DNA of 64,000 nucleotides from Streptomyces sp. NBC_00341. GTDB lineage: Bacteria; Actinomycetota; Actinomycetes; Streptomycetales; Streptomycetaceae. Positions within the stretch are counted from its first letter, which is position 1; each line of letters starts with the position of its first letter. A program made the position numbers and the translations under genes. The stretch spans positions 620,001-684,000 of the forward strand of contig NZ_CP108002.1 of the NCBI RefSeq assembly GCF_041435055.1, given 5' to 3'. Under the pieces are notes generated by a model. The model was not told the DNA's origin. It made no database searches and saw only the letters and a list, made by a program, of their open reading frames with translations. Shown piece after piece: positions 24,770-34,785 of this stretch.

Positions 24770-27217
24770 ATGCCCCTGAACCGCAGACAACTCATGGCAG
24801 GCGCGCTGGCCACGGCCGCCGCCGCCACGGCGGCGAACGGCCGCTGGGCCACCACCGCGACCGCGGCCGAGCACCGGGTGAAACCGGCCCATGGTGGTCA
24901 CTACTCCCCCAACGCCGCGCCACTGCACCCGACGGCGTTCCTGAAACTCCCGCCGGGCCGGGTCACCGCACGCGGCTGGCTGGCCGGACAGCTGAGACTC
25001 CAGCTGGACGGTCTCTGCGGCCGGTACGAGGAGCTCTCCCACTTCCTCGACTTCGCCGCCACCGGCTGGGTGCGCCCCGAACTGGGCGGCTGGGAGGAGG
25101 TCCCGTACTGGCTGCGCGGTTACACCGACCTCGCGATCGTCACGGGCGACGCCACGGCGCTGGCGGCGGTGCGCCGCTGGTTCGACGCGATCCTCACCAC
25201 CCAGCAGTCCGACGGCTTCTTCGGCCCGAAGTCGCTGCGTACGTCGTTGAACGGCGGCCCGGACTTCTGGCCCTTCCTGCCGCTGGTCCAGGCACTGCGC
25301 TCCTGGCAGGAGTACACCGGCGACACCCGGATCATCCCGTTCCTCAGCAAATTCTTCCGCTACATGAACGCCCAGGGGCCGGGCGCCTTCAACACCAGCT
25401 GGATCGCGCTGCGCTGGGGCGACGGGCTGGACAGCGTGTTCTGGCTCTACAACCGCACCGGCGACACCTTCCTCCTCGACCTCGCCGACAAGATCCACGC
25501 GAACGGCGCCGACTGGGGCGACAACCTGGTCAACCCGCACAACGTGAACATCGCGCAGGGCTTCCGCGAGCCCGCCCAGTACGCGCTGCGCAGCGGCTCT
25601 GCCCAGGACACCCGGAACACGTACGGGACGTACGGCAAGGCCATGGACCAGTACGGGCAGTTCCCCGGTGGCGGTTTCGCCGGGGACGAGAACGCCCGCC
25701 CCGGGCACGGCGACCCCCGGCAGGGCTTCGAGACCTGCGGGATCGTCGAGTTCATGGCCAGCCACCAGCTGCTCACCCGGATCACCGGCGATCCGCTGTG
25801 GGCCGACCGCTGCGAGGAACTGGCCTTCAACTCGCTGCCCGCCTCGCTCGATCCCTCGGGCAAGGCGATCCACTACGTCACCGGCGCCAACAGCGTGGAT
25901 CTGGACAACGTCCCCAAGAAGGACCGGCAGTTCCAGAACGGCTTCGCCATGCAGGCGTTCCTGCCGGGCGTCGACCAGTACCGCTGCTGCCCGCACAACT
26001 ACGGAATGGGCTGGCCGTACTTCACCGAGGAGCTCTGGCTCGCCACCCCCGACGGGGGTCTCGCCGCCGCGATGTACGCCGCCTGCGAGGTCACCGCGAA
26101 GGTCGCCGGCGGCACCGAGGTCACGTTCACCGAGGAGACCGGCTACCCGTTCACGGACTCGGTCACCCTCACCCTGAAGGCGCCGGGGCAGCTGCGCTTC
26201 CCGCTGGTGCTGCGGGTGCCCGCCTGGTGCGACGCCCCGGAGATCAAGGTGAACGGGCGCCGGGTGGACGCCCCGGCCGGTCCCGCCTTCACCCGCGTCG
26301 ACCGCACCTGGGCCGACGGTGACAGGGTGACCCTGCGTTTCCCGCAGACGACCACCGTCCGCACCTGGGAGCGCAACCACCGCTCCGTCAGCGTCGACCG
26401 GGGCCCGCTCACGTACTCGCTGCGGATCGGTGAGGAGTACCGGCGCATCGGCGGCACCGATCAGTTCCCGGAGTACGAGGTGCACGCCACCGGCCCGTGG
26501 AACTACGGGCTCGTCCTGGACGGGCGGAAACCGGCTGCCTCGCTGCACCACCACACCGTGCGCCACGTCAGGGACGACAACCCGTTCACGCTGGACGGCA
26601 CCCCGGTGACCATGACCGCGCGGGCCCGCCGGATCCCGGAGTGGACGGCGGACGGCGAACATGTCGTCACCCCGCTCCAGGACAGTCCCGCCCGCAGCGC
26701 GGAGCCGGTGGAGGAGGTCACGCTCGTCCCCATGGGCGCGGCACGACTGCGCATCACCTCGTTCCCGACCGCCGGTCCGGACGGGGCGCCCTGGCTCGCC
26801 AACGGCTGGTACCGCATCCGCAACCGGCACTCCGGGAAGGTGCTGGGCGTCGACAACATGTCCACCGCCGACAGCGCCCACGTCGTCCAGTTCGACGACA
26901 ACGGCACCGACGACCACGACTGGCAGCTGGTTCCCGAGGGCGACGGCTGGTACCGCGTCCGCAACCGGCACTCCGGGAAGGTGCTCGGCGTCGACAACAT
27001 GTCCACCGCCGACAGCGCCCACGTCGTCCAGTTCGACGACAACGGCACCGACGACCACCTCTGGCAGCTGGTACCGGACGGCGACGGCTGGTACCGCGTC
27101 CGCAACCGCAACTCCGGCAAGGTGCTCGGCGTCGACAACATGTCCACCGCCGACAGCGCCCACGTCGTCCAGTTCGGTGACACAGGCACCGACGACCACC
27201 TCTGGCAGCTCGTCTGA
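24770..27217 (+). CDS. Secreted GH127 beta-L-arabinofuranosidase with ricin-type lectin module
   Basis: An 815-residue exported enzyme. The N-terminus MPLNRRQLMAGALATAA is a twin-arginine signal, so it is folded with its metal before export. The GH127 domain carries the family Zn-site pattern: Glu321-x-Cys323 in GFETCGI and Cys406-Cys407 in YRCCPHN, matching the Glu/three-Cys site of Bifidobacterium HypBA1. GH127 removes terminal beta-L-arabinofuranose, for example from hydroxyproline-linked arabinans of plant extensins. Residues 679-815 form a three-repeat ricin-B-like beta-trefoil. It is divergent from the furanose-type transporter operon. The ATG follows GGAG. A few GH127 members have other substrates, so the sugar is inferred. 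Confidence 0.9.
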   Translation: MPLNRRQLMAGALATAAAATAANGRWATTATAAEHRVKPAHGGHYSPNAAPLHPTAFLKLPPGRVTARGWLAGQLRLQLDGLCGRYEELSHFLDFAATGWVRPELGGWEEVPYWLRGYTDLAIVTGDATALAAVRRWFDAILTTQQSDGFFGPKSLRTSLNGGPDFWPFLPLVQALRSWQEYTGDTRIIPFLSKFFRYMNAQGPGAFNTSWIALRWGDGLDSVFWLYNRTGDTFLLDLADKIHANGADWGDNLVNPHNVNIAQGFREPAQYALRSGSAQDTRNTYGTYGKAMDQYGQFPGGGFAGDENARPGHGDPRQGFETCGIVEFMASHQLLTRITGDPLWADRCEELAFNSLPASLDPSGKAIHYVTGANSVDLDNVPKKDRQFQNGFAMQAFLPGVDQYRCCPHNYGMGWPYFTEELWLATPDGGLAAAMYAACEVTAKVAGGTEVTFTEETGYPFTDSVTLTLKAPGQLRFPLVLRVPAWCDAPEIKVNGRRVDAPAGPAFTRVDRTWADGDRVTLRFPQTTTVRTWERNHRSVSVDRGPLTYSLRIGEEYRRIGGTDQFPEYEVHATGPWNYGLVLDGRKPAASLHHHTVRHVRDDNPFTLDGTPVTMTARARRIPEWTADGEHVVTPLQDSPARSAEPVEEVTLVPMGAARLRITSFPTAGPDGAPWLANGWYRIRNRHSGKVLGVDNMSTADSAHVVQFDDNGTDDHDWQLVPEGDGWYRVRNRHSGKVLGVDNMSTADSAHVVQFDDNGTDDHLWQLVPDGDGWYRVRNRNSGKVLGVDNMSTADSAHVVQFGDTGTDDHLWQLV
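26804..27217 (+). repeat. Three near-identical 141-bp in-frame repeats
   Basis: Copies begin at 26804, 26945 and 27086, each 47 codons long and starting GWYR(I/V)RN. They encode the three lobes of the lectin beta-trefoil. The DNA copies differ at only a few positions, so they are recently duplicated or kept alike by gene conversion, and could expand or contract. Confidence 0.9.
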
Positions 27218-27318
27218 CCCGCAGCGCTTCCACGCAACCCCCCGTACCGCTCCCCGCGCCGCCCGGCTCGGGGAGCGCCCCCATGACGGAGCTGGACCCG
27301 ACGAAGGAGACGGAACCC

Positions 27319-29664
<2,346 letters not shown>

Positions 29665-29692
29665 CCAGCCCCTGGGTCGTGTCATCCGCACG

Positions 29693-29738
29693 CCGACGGC
29701 CCGGCCGTGACGCACTCGCGTCGCGTCCGGGCCGTCGG
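29693..29738. terminator. Bidirectional hairpin terminator
   Basis: A perfect 12-base-pair stem (29693-29704 with 29727-29738) with a 22-base loop lies between the convergent GH2 and GNAT genes. Confidence 0.7.
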
Positions 29739-29757
29739 TCCGTCCTCGGCGGGTGCG

Positions 29758-30270
29758 CTACCGCGCCCCGCCGGCCGGAGCGAGGTAGGTGTGCAGCAGC
29801 GCCGTCCGGCCGTCGGCCGTCGTCCAGTCGCCCTCCCGGCTGGAGACGAGCCGCCAGCCGGCCCGCTCGTAGAGCCGGACGGCGGCGACGCCGCCGTCCT
29901 CCACCTCCAGCACCGGCCGCAGATCGTCGGCGGTCGCGGCGGCCACCGCGACCGCGAGCAGCGCGGTCGCCACCCCGCTCCGCCGGGCCGATGCCGTCGC
30001 GAACAGCCTTGACACCGAGGTCAGTTCGTCCGGCGGCAGCCCGACCTGCTCCGCCATGGCGGAGCCGGTCCTGGTCAGCGCGACATGCCCCAGGACGTGG
30101 GCTCCATCCCAGGCCGCCCAGGCGCCGAGCAGCCCTTCGGGGGTCAGCCAGCCCGCCGGGTCGTCCGGCCACCGGGCCGGGTAGCGATCCGCCTCGTACA
30201 CCGTGGCCAGTGCCTCGACGCAGGCCTTCAGGTCGTCGTCGCGGCGGCGGCGGATCTCCGGATCATCCAT
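29758..30270 (-). CDS. GNAT family N-acetyltransferase
   Basis: A 170-residue acetyltransferase. It shows DDLKACVEALATVYEAD (helix 1), VLGHVALTR (central strands), LTSVSRLFATASARRSGVAT (acetyl-CoA loop, with RRSGVA replacing the usual QGxG) and AVRLYERAGWRLVSSREGDW (final strands). The substrate is unknown. It sits alone between two glycosidase genes and looks unrelated to sugar use. The ATG at 30270 follows GAGG by several bases. Confidence 0.87.
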   Translation of the reverse strand: MDDPEIRRRRDDDLKACVEALATVYEADRYPARWPDDPAGWLTPEGLLGAWAAWDGAHVLGHVALTRTGSAMAEQVGLPPDELTSVSRLFATASARRSGVATALLAVAVAAATADDLRPVLEVEDGGVAAVRLYERAGWRLVSSREGDWTTADGRTALLHTYLAPAGGAR

Positions 30271-30318
30271 CCCCCGATCCTCACACGACGCCGGTTCCGG
30301 ACCGGCGGCCGGGGCATG

Positions 30319-30357
30319 CCGCTGCCTGCCGTCGCACGGTGCGACGGCAGGCAGCGG
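30319..30357 (-). terminator. Hairpin terminator after GH2 gene
   Basis: A perfect 19-base inverted repeat (30319-30337 with 30339-30357) lies 12 bases beyond the stop of the minus-strand GH2 gene. It would fold as a long GC-rich stem with a small loop. Confidence 0.85.
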
Positions 30358-30369
30358 GTCAGCCGGGCG

Positions 30370-33300
30370 CTACGGCTGATCGGTGTCGTGCAGCGCGCTC
30401 ACCTCGTCGGCGGTCAGCGCCTTGTCGTACACCTTGACGTTGTCGATGGAGCCGTTCCAGAAGTCGGTGTTGCCGCCCGACCACTTGGCGCGGCCCACGG
30501 ACAGGGCACCGCTGCTGACGTCGGCCGATCCGGCCGGCGCGGTCGCGGCGAGCTTGCCGTCGACATAGAGCTTGATCTCGTCACCGCTGCGCACGCCCAC
30601 CACGTGGTACCACTGGCCGAGCTCGGGCTTCAACTCCAGCCGGGCGCGGTGGGCGCCCGGGGTGGAGAAGGCGAACCCGCCCTGACCGTACTGCAGGTAG
30701 AACGGGTTCTCCTGACGTCGGCCGTCCTGGCTGACGATGGTGGCGTAGTTGCCGGGCAGGGCGTCCAGGGACGCCCAGGCGGAGACGGTGTAGTCGCCGG
30801 TGGTGTCGACGACCGGACCGTCGGTCTCGGCGTACTGGCCCTCACCGTCGAACTTCAGCGCCGAGCCGTGCACGCCGGCGGTCCAGGACGTGCCCTCGGA
30901 CAGGGTGAGGTCCTTGCGGTTCGGACCGCCGTCGGCGGCCTTGGTGCCCTTGTTCTCGTCGAGGGACCAGGAGCCGCCGCCCTTGATCTCGTCCCGCTCA
31001 CCGGCGGCCGCGCCGGCCGCGATGACCTCACGGTTGATCTTGCGGACCTGGGCCGGGTCGACCTTGATCTCACGGCGGTCGTACGTCCAGAGGCCGTTGA
31101 GCTCGTTCTCCAGGTCGGTCACCTGGGTGTAGATGGAGCCGGAGAGTTCGGCGCCGGCCGCCTCCAGGTAGTACTTACGGGTGTTCTCGACGTACTTGGC
31201 GGTCAGCGCGGCCTTGTCGGCGACACCACTGTAGATCGCGGTCGGGGCGCCGGGCCACATGTGCCCGGGCATCCGCAGGGTGAAGCCGCCGTGCTCACCG
31301 TCCATCGCCGCACGATTGTCGTCCGGGAAGGCCGGGTCGGTGTTGTTGTAGTCGTGGTGGTCGATGATGTCACCCTTGCCCGAGTCACCCTTGGAGTTGC
31401 AGCAGTTGACACCGCTGTGGGCGTTGACGACACGGGAGGGGTCTGCGGCCTGGACCTGTTCGGTGATCTTGCCGGTCTCGGTGCGGTCCCACTCGCCCCA
31501 GCCCTCGTTGAAGACGATCCAGGCACCGATCGAGGGGTAGTTGTGCAGCTGCTTCATCATCTCGGCGCCCTGGTCGAGGAAGGCCTTGTGGCCCTTCTCG
31601 CCGGTGAGGTTGCCGGAGACGAAGTCCTGCCACACCAGAAGACCCAGCTGGTCGGCGTGGTAGTACCAGCGTGCGGGCTCGACCTTGATGTGCTTGCGCA
31701 CGGAGTTGAAGCCGAGGTCCTTCTGCGCCTTCAGGTCAAAGACCAGCGCGTTGTCACTGGGCGCGGTGTTCAGGCCGTCCGGGTAGAAACCCTGGTCGAG
31801 CTGGGCGAGCGAGAAGAACGGCTTCCCGTTGAGCACCAGCTTCTGGTAGCCGCCGACCTTGGCGACGCCGAAGGAACGCATGCCGAAGTAGCTGTCGACG
31901 GTGTCCTTGGACCGGCCGTCGGTCAGGGTGACCTCAAGGTCGTACAGGTACGGGTCGTCCGGAGTCCACAGGTGCTGCTTCTGCACGGGCAGGCTCAGCG
32001 GGCTGTTGGCGCGGCCGGTGACCGTGCCGACGACCTTGCCCCTCTTGTCCCTGGCGACGGCCTTGACCTGAGCTCCGGCCGAGGCGTCCTCGGAGTTGAC
32101 TGTCAGGGCGAGCCGGCCCTTGTCGATGTCCGGGGTGGTGGTCAGGGAGTCGACGGCCGCCGGGGCGACGGGCTCCATCCAGACGGTCTGCCAGATGCCG
32201 GACGAGGCGGTGTAGAAGATGCCGCCGGGGTTGGCGGACTGCTTGCCGGTGGGCTGGTCGTCGCCGGTGGTGTCGGTGACCGCGACGACGATCTCCTGCT
32301 CACCGCTGCCCTTGACCGCGTCGGTGATGTCCGCGGTGAAGGAGGTGTAGCCGCCGGTGTGCTCGGCGACCTGCTTGCCGTTGACCCAGACGGTGGCCTG
32401 GTAGTCGACGGCGCCGAAGTTCAGCTTCAGGCGGTTGCTGCCGCCCTTGCCGTGCTTGTCGCCCTTCACGGACCAGTTCTTCGGAACGGTGACGAGCTTG
32501 CGGTAAAACATGTGGTCTTCGTGGCGCTCGAGACCGGAGAGCTGCGATTCGACGGGGAACGGCACGGTGATGCGCTCGCCGAGCTTCTTGCCGAAGACGG
32601 GCTTCTCGCCGGCCTTGGCCCCGGCGAACTCCCACGGGCCGTTGAGGTTCTTCCAGTCGTCACGGACCTGCTGCGGCCTGGGGTACTCGGGCAGCGGGTG
32701 GTTACGGTCGAGCTTGTCGCCCCAGGTCGTGGTCAGCCGGTGCGTGGACTGGTTCTTCGCGGTGCGGCTGATCTGGGGGACGGTCTTGCCGCCTGCCGTG
32801 AGCCCACCCTTGCCGTCGTACGCGACGCGGACCTGCTGGCCCTTCTGGACGGGGGCGGTCAGGGTGACGAGCAGGGCCTTGGCGTTGCCGGGCACGCGGG
32901 CGACGGACTTCACCGGGATCGGCGAGGTGTCCGCCTCCAGCGTGAGGTGGTCCTTCACCCGGGAGAAGCTGCCGACCTTGTCGTCGAACGTCGCCCGGAG
33001 CTTCTGCCCGTCGCTCCCGACGCTCAGCCCGACCGGGTAGACCTCGAAGTCGGCCGGCGGGGTGAAGGCGGACTCCGGGACGACCTGCTTGGCGAGCTTC
33101 GCGCTGGACCAGCGCAGGAACATGTTGGCGCCGCCGGTGTCCTGGAACATCTCCAGCTTGAACTCGTGCGTCTCGCCCGCCTTGAGCGCGACCGGCTCGC
33201 TGGACTGCTCGTTGTCCCAGTCCGGCTCCCAGTGGTCGATGACCACCTTGCCGTCGATGTAGAGCCGGAAGCCGTTGTCGCCGCTCGCGGCGAAGGTGTA

Positions 33301-33654
33301 GTCACCGTCCTCGGGGGCCGTGATGCCGCCGGTCCAGCGGGCGGTGGTGTTCTCGGTCTGCCCGGTGGTGGACTCGAACGTGCCGGTGAGACCGGGGAAG
33401 TTGATCTGCGGGTCGAGGGCGACCCCGCCGAGCTTGGCGAAGTCCCGCGCGCCGGGCGCGGACATGCTGAAGTACTCGCCCTTCAGCCCGTGGACCTCGG
33501 TGGCCGGGTCACCGGCCTTGAACGTGGTCGCGGAGGCGGCGCCGGCGGCTGCGGCGGGGGTGGCTGCGGCGGCCGGGACCAGGGTGGCCCCGACGGGGAT
33601 CAGCAGCGCGGCGGCACAGACCGCCGTTCGGAACAGAGCGCGGGGGCGGGGCAT
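30370..33654 (-). CDS. Secreted GH2-family glycosidase with PA14 and LamG modules
   Basis: A 1094-residue exported enzyme (signal about 1-37). A PA14 domain (about 55-190; LKGEYFSMS, FRLYIDGKVVIDHW) precedes an unassigned beta domain, then GH2 sugar-binding, Ig-like and barrel domains with acid/base Glu717 in FNEGWGEWD and nucleophile Glu787 in DGEHGGF. A laminin-G-like jelly roll (about 930-1090) ends it. PA14 and LamG modules bind carbohydrates. The barrel is clearly related to that of the other GH2 gene in this island, but the modules differ. The start is ATG 33654; an in-frame TTG at 33666 has a better ribosome site (AGGA) and could be used instead. Specificity is not known. Confidence 0.88.
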   Translation of the reverse strand: MPRPRALFRTAVCAAALLIPVGATLVPAAAATPAAAAGAASATTFKAGDPATEVHGLKGEYFSMSAPGARDFAKLGGVALDPQINFPGLTGTFESTTGQTENTTARWTGGITAPEDGDYTFAASGDNGFRLYIDGKVVIDHWEPDWDNEQSSEPVALKAGETHEFKLEMFQDTGGANMFLRWSSAKLAKQVVPESAFTPPADFEVYPVGLSVGSDGQKLRATFDDKVGSFSRVKDHLTLEADTSPIPVKSVARVPGNAKALLVTLTAPVQKGQQVRVAYDGKGGLTAGGKTVPQISRTAKNQSTHRLTTTWGDKLDRNHPLPEYPRPQQVRDDWKNLNGPWEFAGAKAGEKPVFGKKLGERITVPFPVESQLSGLERHEDHMFYRKLVTVPKNWSVKGDKHGKGGSNRLKLNFGAVDYQATVWVNGKQVAEHTGGYTSFTADITDAVKGSGEQEIVVAVTDTTGDDQPTGKQSANPGGIFYTASSGIWQTVWMEPVAPAAVDSLTTTPDIDKGRLALTVNSEDASAGAQVKAVARDKRGKVVGTVTGRANSPLSLPVQKQHLWTPDDPYLYDLEVTLTDGRSKDTVDSYFGMRSFGVAKVGGYQKLVLNGKPFFSLAQLDQGFYPDGLNTAPSDNALVFDLKAQKDLGFNSVRKHIKVEPARWYYHADQLGLLVWQDFVSGNLTGEKGHKAFLDQGAEMMKQLHNYPSIGAWIVFNEGWGEWDRTETGKITEQVQAADPSRVVNAHSGVNCCNSKGDSGKGDIIDHHDYNNTDPAFPDDNRAAMDGEHGGFTLRMPGHMWPGAPTAIYSGVADKAALTAKYVENTRKYYLEAAGAELSGSIYTQVTDLENELNGLWTYDRREIKVDPAQVRKINREVIAAGAAAGERDEIKGGGSWSLDENKGTKAADGGPNRKDLTLSEGTSWTAGVHGSALKFDGEGQYAETDGPVVDTTGDYTVSAWASLDALPGNYATIVSQDGRRQENPFYLQYGQGGFAFSTPGAHRARLELKPELGQWYHVVGVRSGDEIKLYVDGKLAATAPAGSADVSSGALSVGRAKWSGGNTDFWNGSIDNVKVYDKALTADEVSALHDTDQP

Positions 33655-33806
33655 TTGTCGTCTCAAGGCGTCGTCCTGTCGAGAGAGCTAGAAGTGCCTC
33701 GAACCTGTGAGGCACAGCACACAATCGAACATTCAGCCACAGCAACAAACGTAAAACAACAGTCATGCGCAGGAAATTTTCAACGATAGAAAGACCGGCT
33801 CCCGCA

Positions 33807-33854
33807 CCCCGCAACGGATCGCCGCGCCCCCGTTCACGGCGATCCGTTGCGGGG
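33807..33854 (-). terminator. Hairpin terminator orphaned by the IS insertion
   Basis: A perfect 18-base-pair stem (33807-33824 with 33837-33854, 12-base loop) lies just left of the IS element. If the IS is removed it would sit about a dozen bases after the GH92 stop codon, so it is the original GH92 terminator, now about 0.9 kb away from its gene. Confidence 0.75.
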
Positions 33855-33865
33855 CTACCGCCCTG

Positions 33866-33884
33866 CTAGGCCGTGTCTTCAAAG
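33866..33884 (+). repeat. Left target duplication and terminal inverted repeat of IS5-type element
   Basis: CTAG (33866-33869) is the probable target duplication, matching the YTAR target of IS5 elements. The terminal repeat that follows contains GTGTCTTCAAAG at 33873-33884. Confidence 0.75.
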
Positions 33885-34781
33885 CTGTTTTAGGTGTTGA
33901 GGGATCATGTCGGTTGTGGTGCGTCGTCATGAGCTGTCGGATGCTGAGTGGGCTGTCCTGTCGCGGTTGTTGCCGAGTTCGGGGACGGCGGGGCGGCCGC
34001 GGTCGGATGACCGCGTGGTGCTGAACGGGATTGTGTGGAAGTTGCGTACGGGGTCGGCCTGGCGGGATGTGCCGGAACGCTACGGCTCCTGGCAGACGCT
34101 CTACACGCGTTTCCGCAGGTGGGCGCTGGATGGCACGTTCTCTCGCATGCTGCGGGCTCTGCAGGCGGAGAAAGATGCGGCCGGGGACATCGACTGGCTG
34201 GTGTCGGTCGATTCCACGATCGTGCGGGCCCATCAGCACGCCGCCGGCGGCAAAAGGGGTCACCGAGGGGGACGAAGCGGGTGATCACGCCCTCGGCAGA
34301 TCCCGAGGCGGACTGAGCACCAAGCTCCACCTGGTCTGCGACGGACACGGCCGCCCACTCGCCTTCGTTCTGACCGGCGGGAACGTCAACGACTGCACTC
34401 GCTTCGAGGAGGTCCTGGACGCCATCTGCGTTCCCCGCATCGGTCCAGGCCGGCCACGCACCCGGCCCGACCACGTCATCGCGGACAAGGGCTACAGCTC
34501 CCGTAAGATCCGCGCCTACCTGCGAAAGCGCGGCATCCGCCACACGATTCCCGAACGCATCGACCAGGCCAGCGGCCGCCTACGCCGAGGCTCACGTGGC
34601 GGCCGACCACCGCGTTTCAACAGGGAGGTCTACCGACTCCGCAACGTCGTCGAGCGCTGCTTCAACCGGCTCAAACAATGGCGCGGCCTGGCCACCCGCT
34701 ACGACAAGACCCACGAGTCGTTCCAGGCCACCGTCACCATCGCCTCAATCCTGTTATGGATCTGACCTTTGAAGACACACT
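33870..34781 (+). mobile_element. IS5-family (IS427-like) insertion sequence
   Basis: A complete element of about 912 bases. It has matching 12-base terminal inverted repeats (33873-33884 and 34767-34778), a flanking CTAG duplication (33866-33869 and 34782-34785) and a two-frame transposase gene. The exact ends could shift by one or two bases, since a TA duplication is equally possible. It lies between the GH2 and GH92 genes, with its right end in the GH92 stop codon. No passenger genes are present. Confidence 0.88.
33907..34765 (+). CDS. IS5-family transposase, two overlapping frames (+1 frameshift)
   Basis: The N-terminal frame (33907-34284, MSVVVRRHELSDAEWAVL) holds the DNA-binding region and first catalytic Asp in VSVDSTIVRAH. 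The second frame, one base on, continues with GDHALGRSRGGLSTKLHL, the second Asp in VIADKGYSSRK and the Glu of RNVVERCFNRLKQWRGL, ending at 34765. All DDE residues are therefore present only after a +1 shift, most likely near the AAAAGGGG tract around 34253. Programmed frameshifting is common in IS427-type elements, so the gene is probably functional. A sequencing or real mutation cannot be excluded. Confidence 0.88.
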
Positions 34782-34785
34782 CTAG
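34767..34785 (-). repeat. Right terminal inverted repeat and target duplication of IS5-type element
   Basis: CTTTGAAGACAC (34767-34778) is the inverse of the left terminal repeat. The adjacent CTAG at 34782-34785 is the second target copy and includes the TAG stop codon of the GH92 gene. Confidence 0.75.

Noticed and set aside
30085..33789. 3.7-kb plus-strand open frame opposite the GH2 gene
   Set aside because: The minus strand encodes intact PA14, GH2 and LamG domains; the plus frame is an antisense shadow without motifs.
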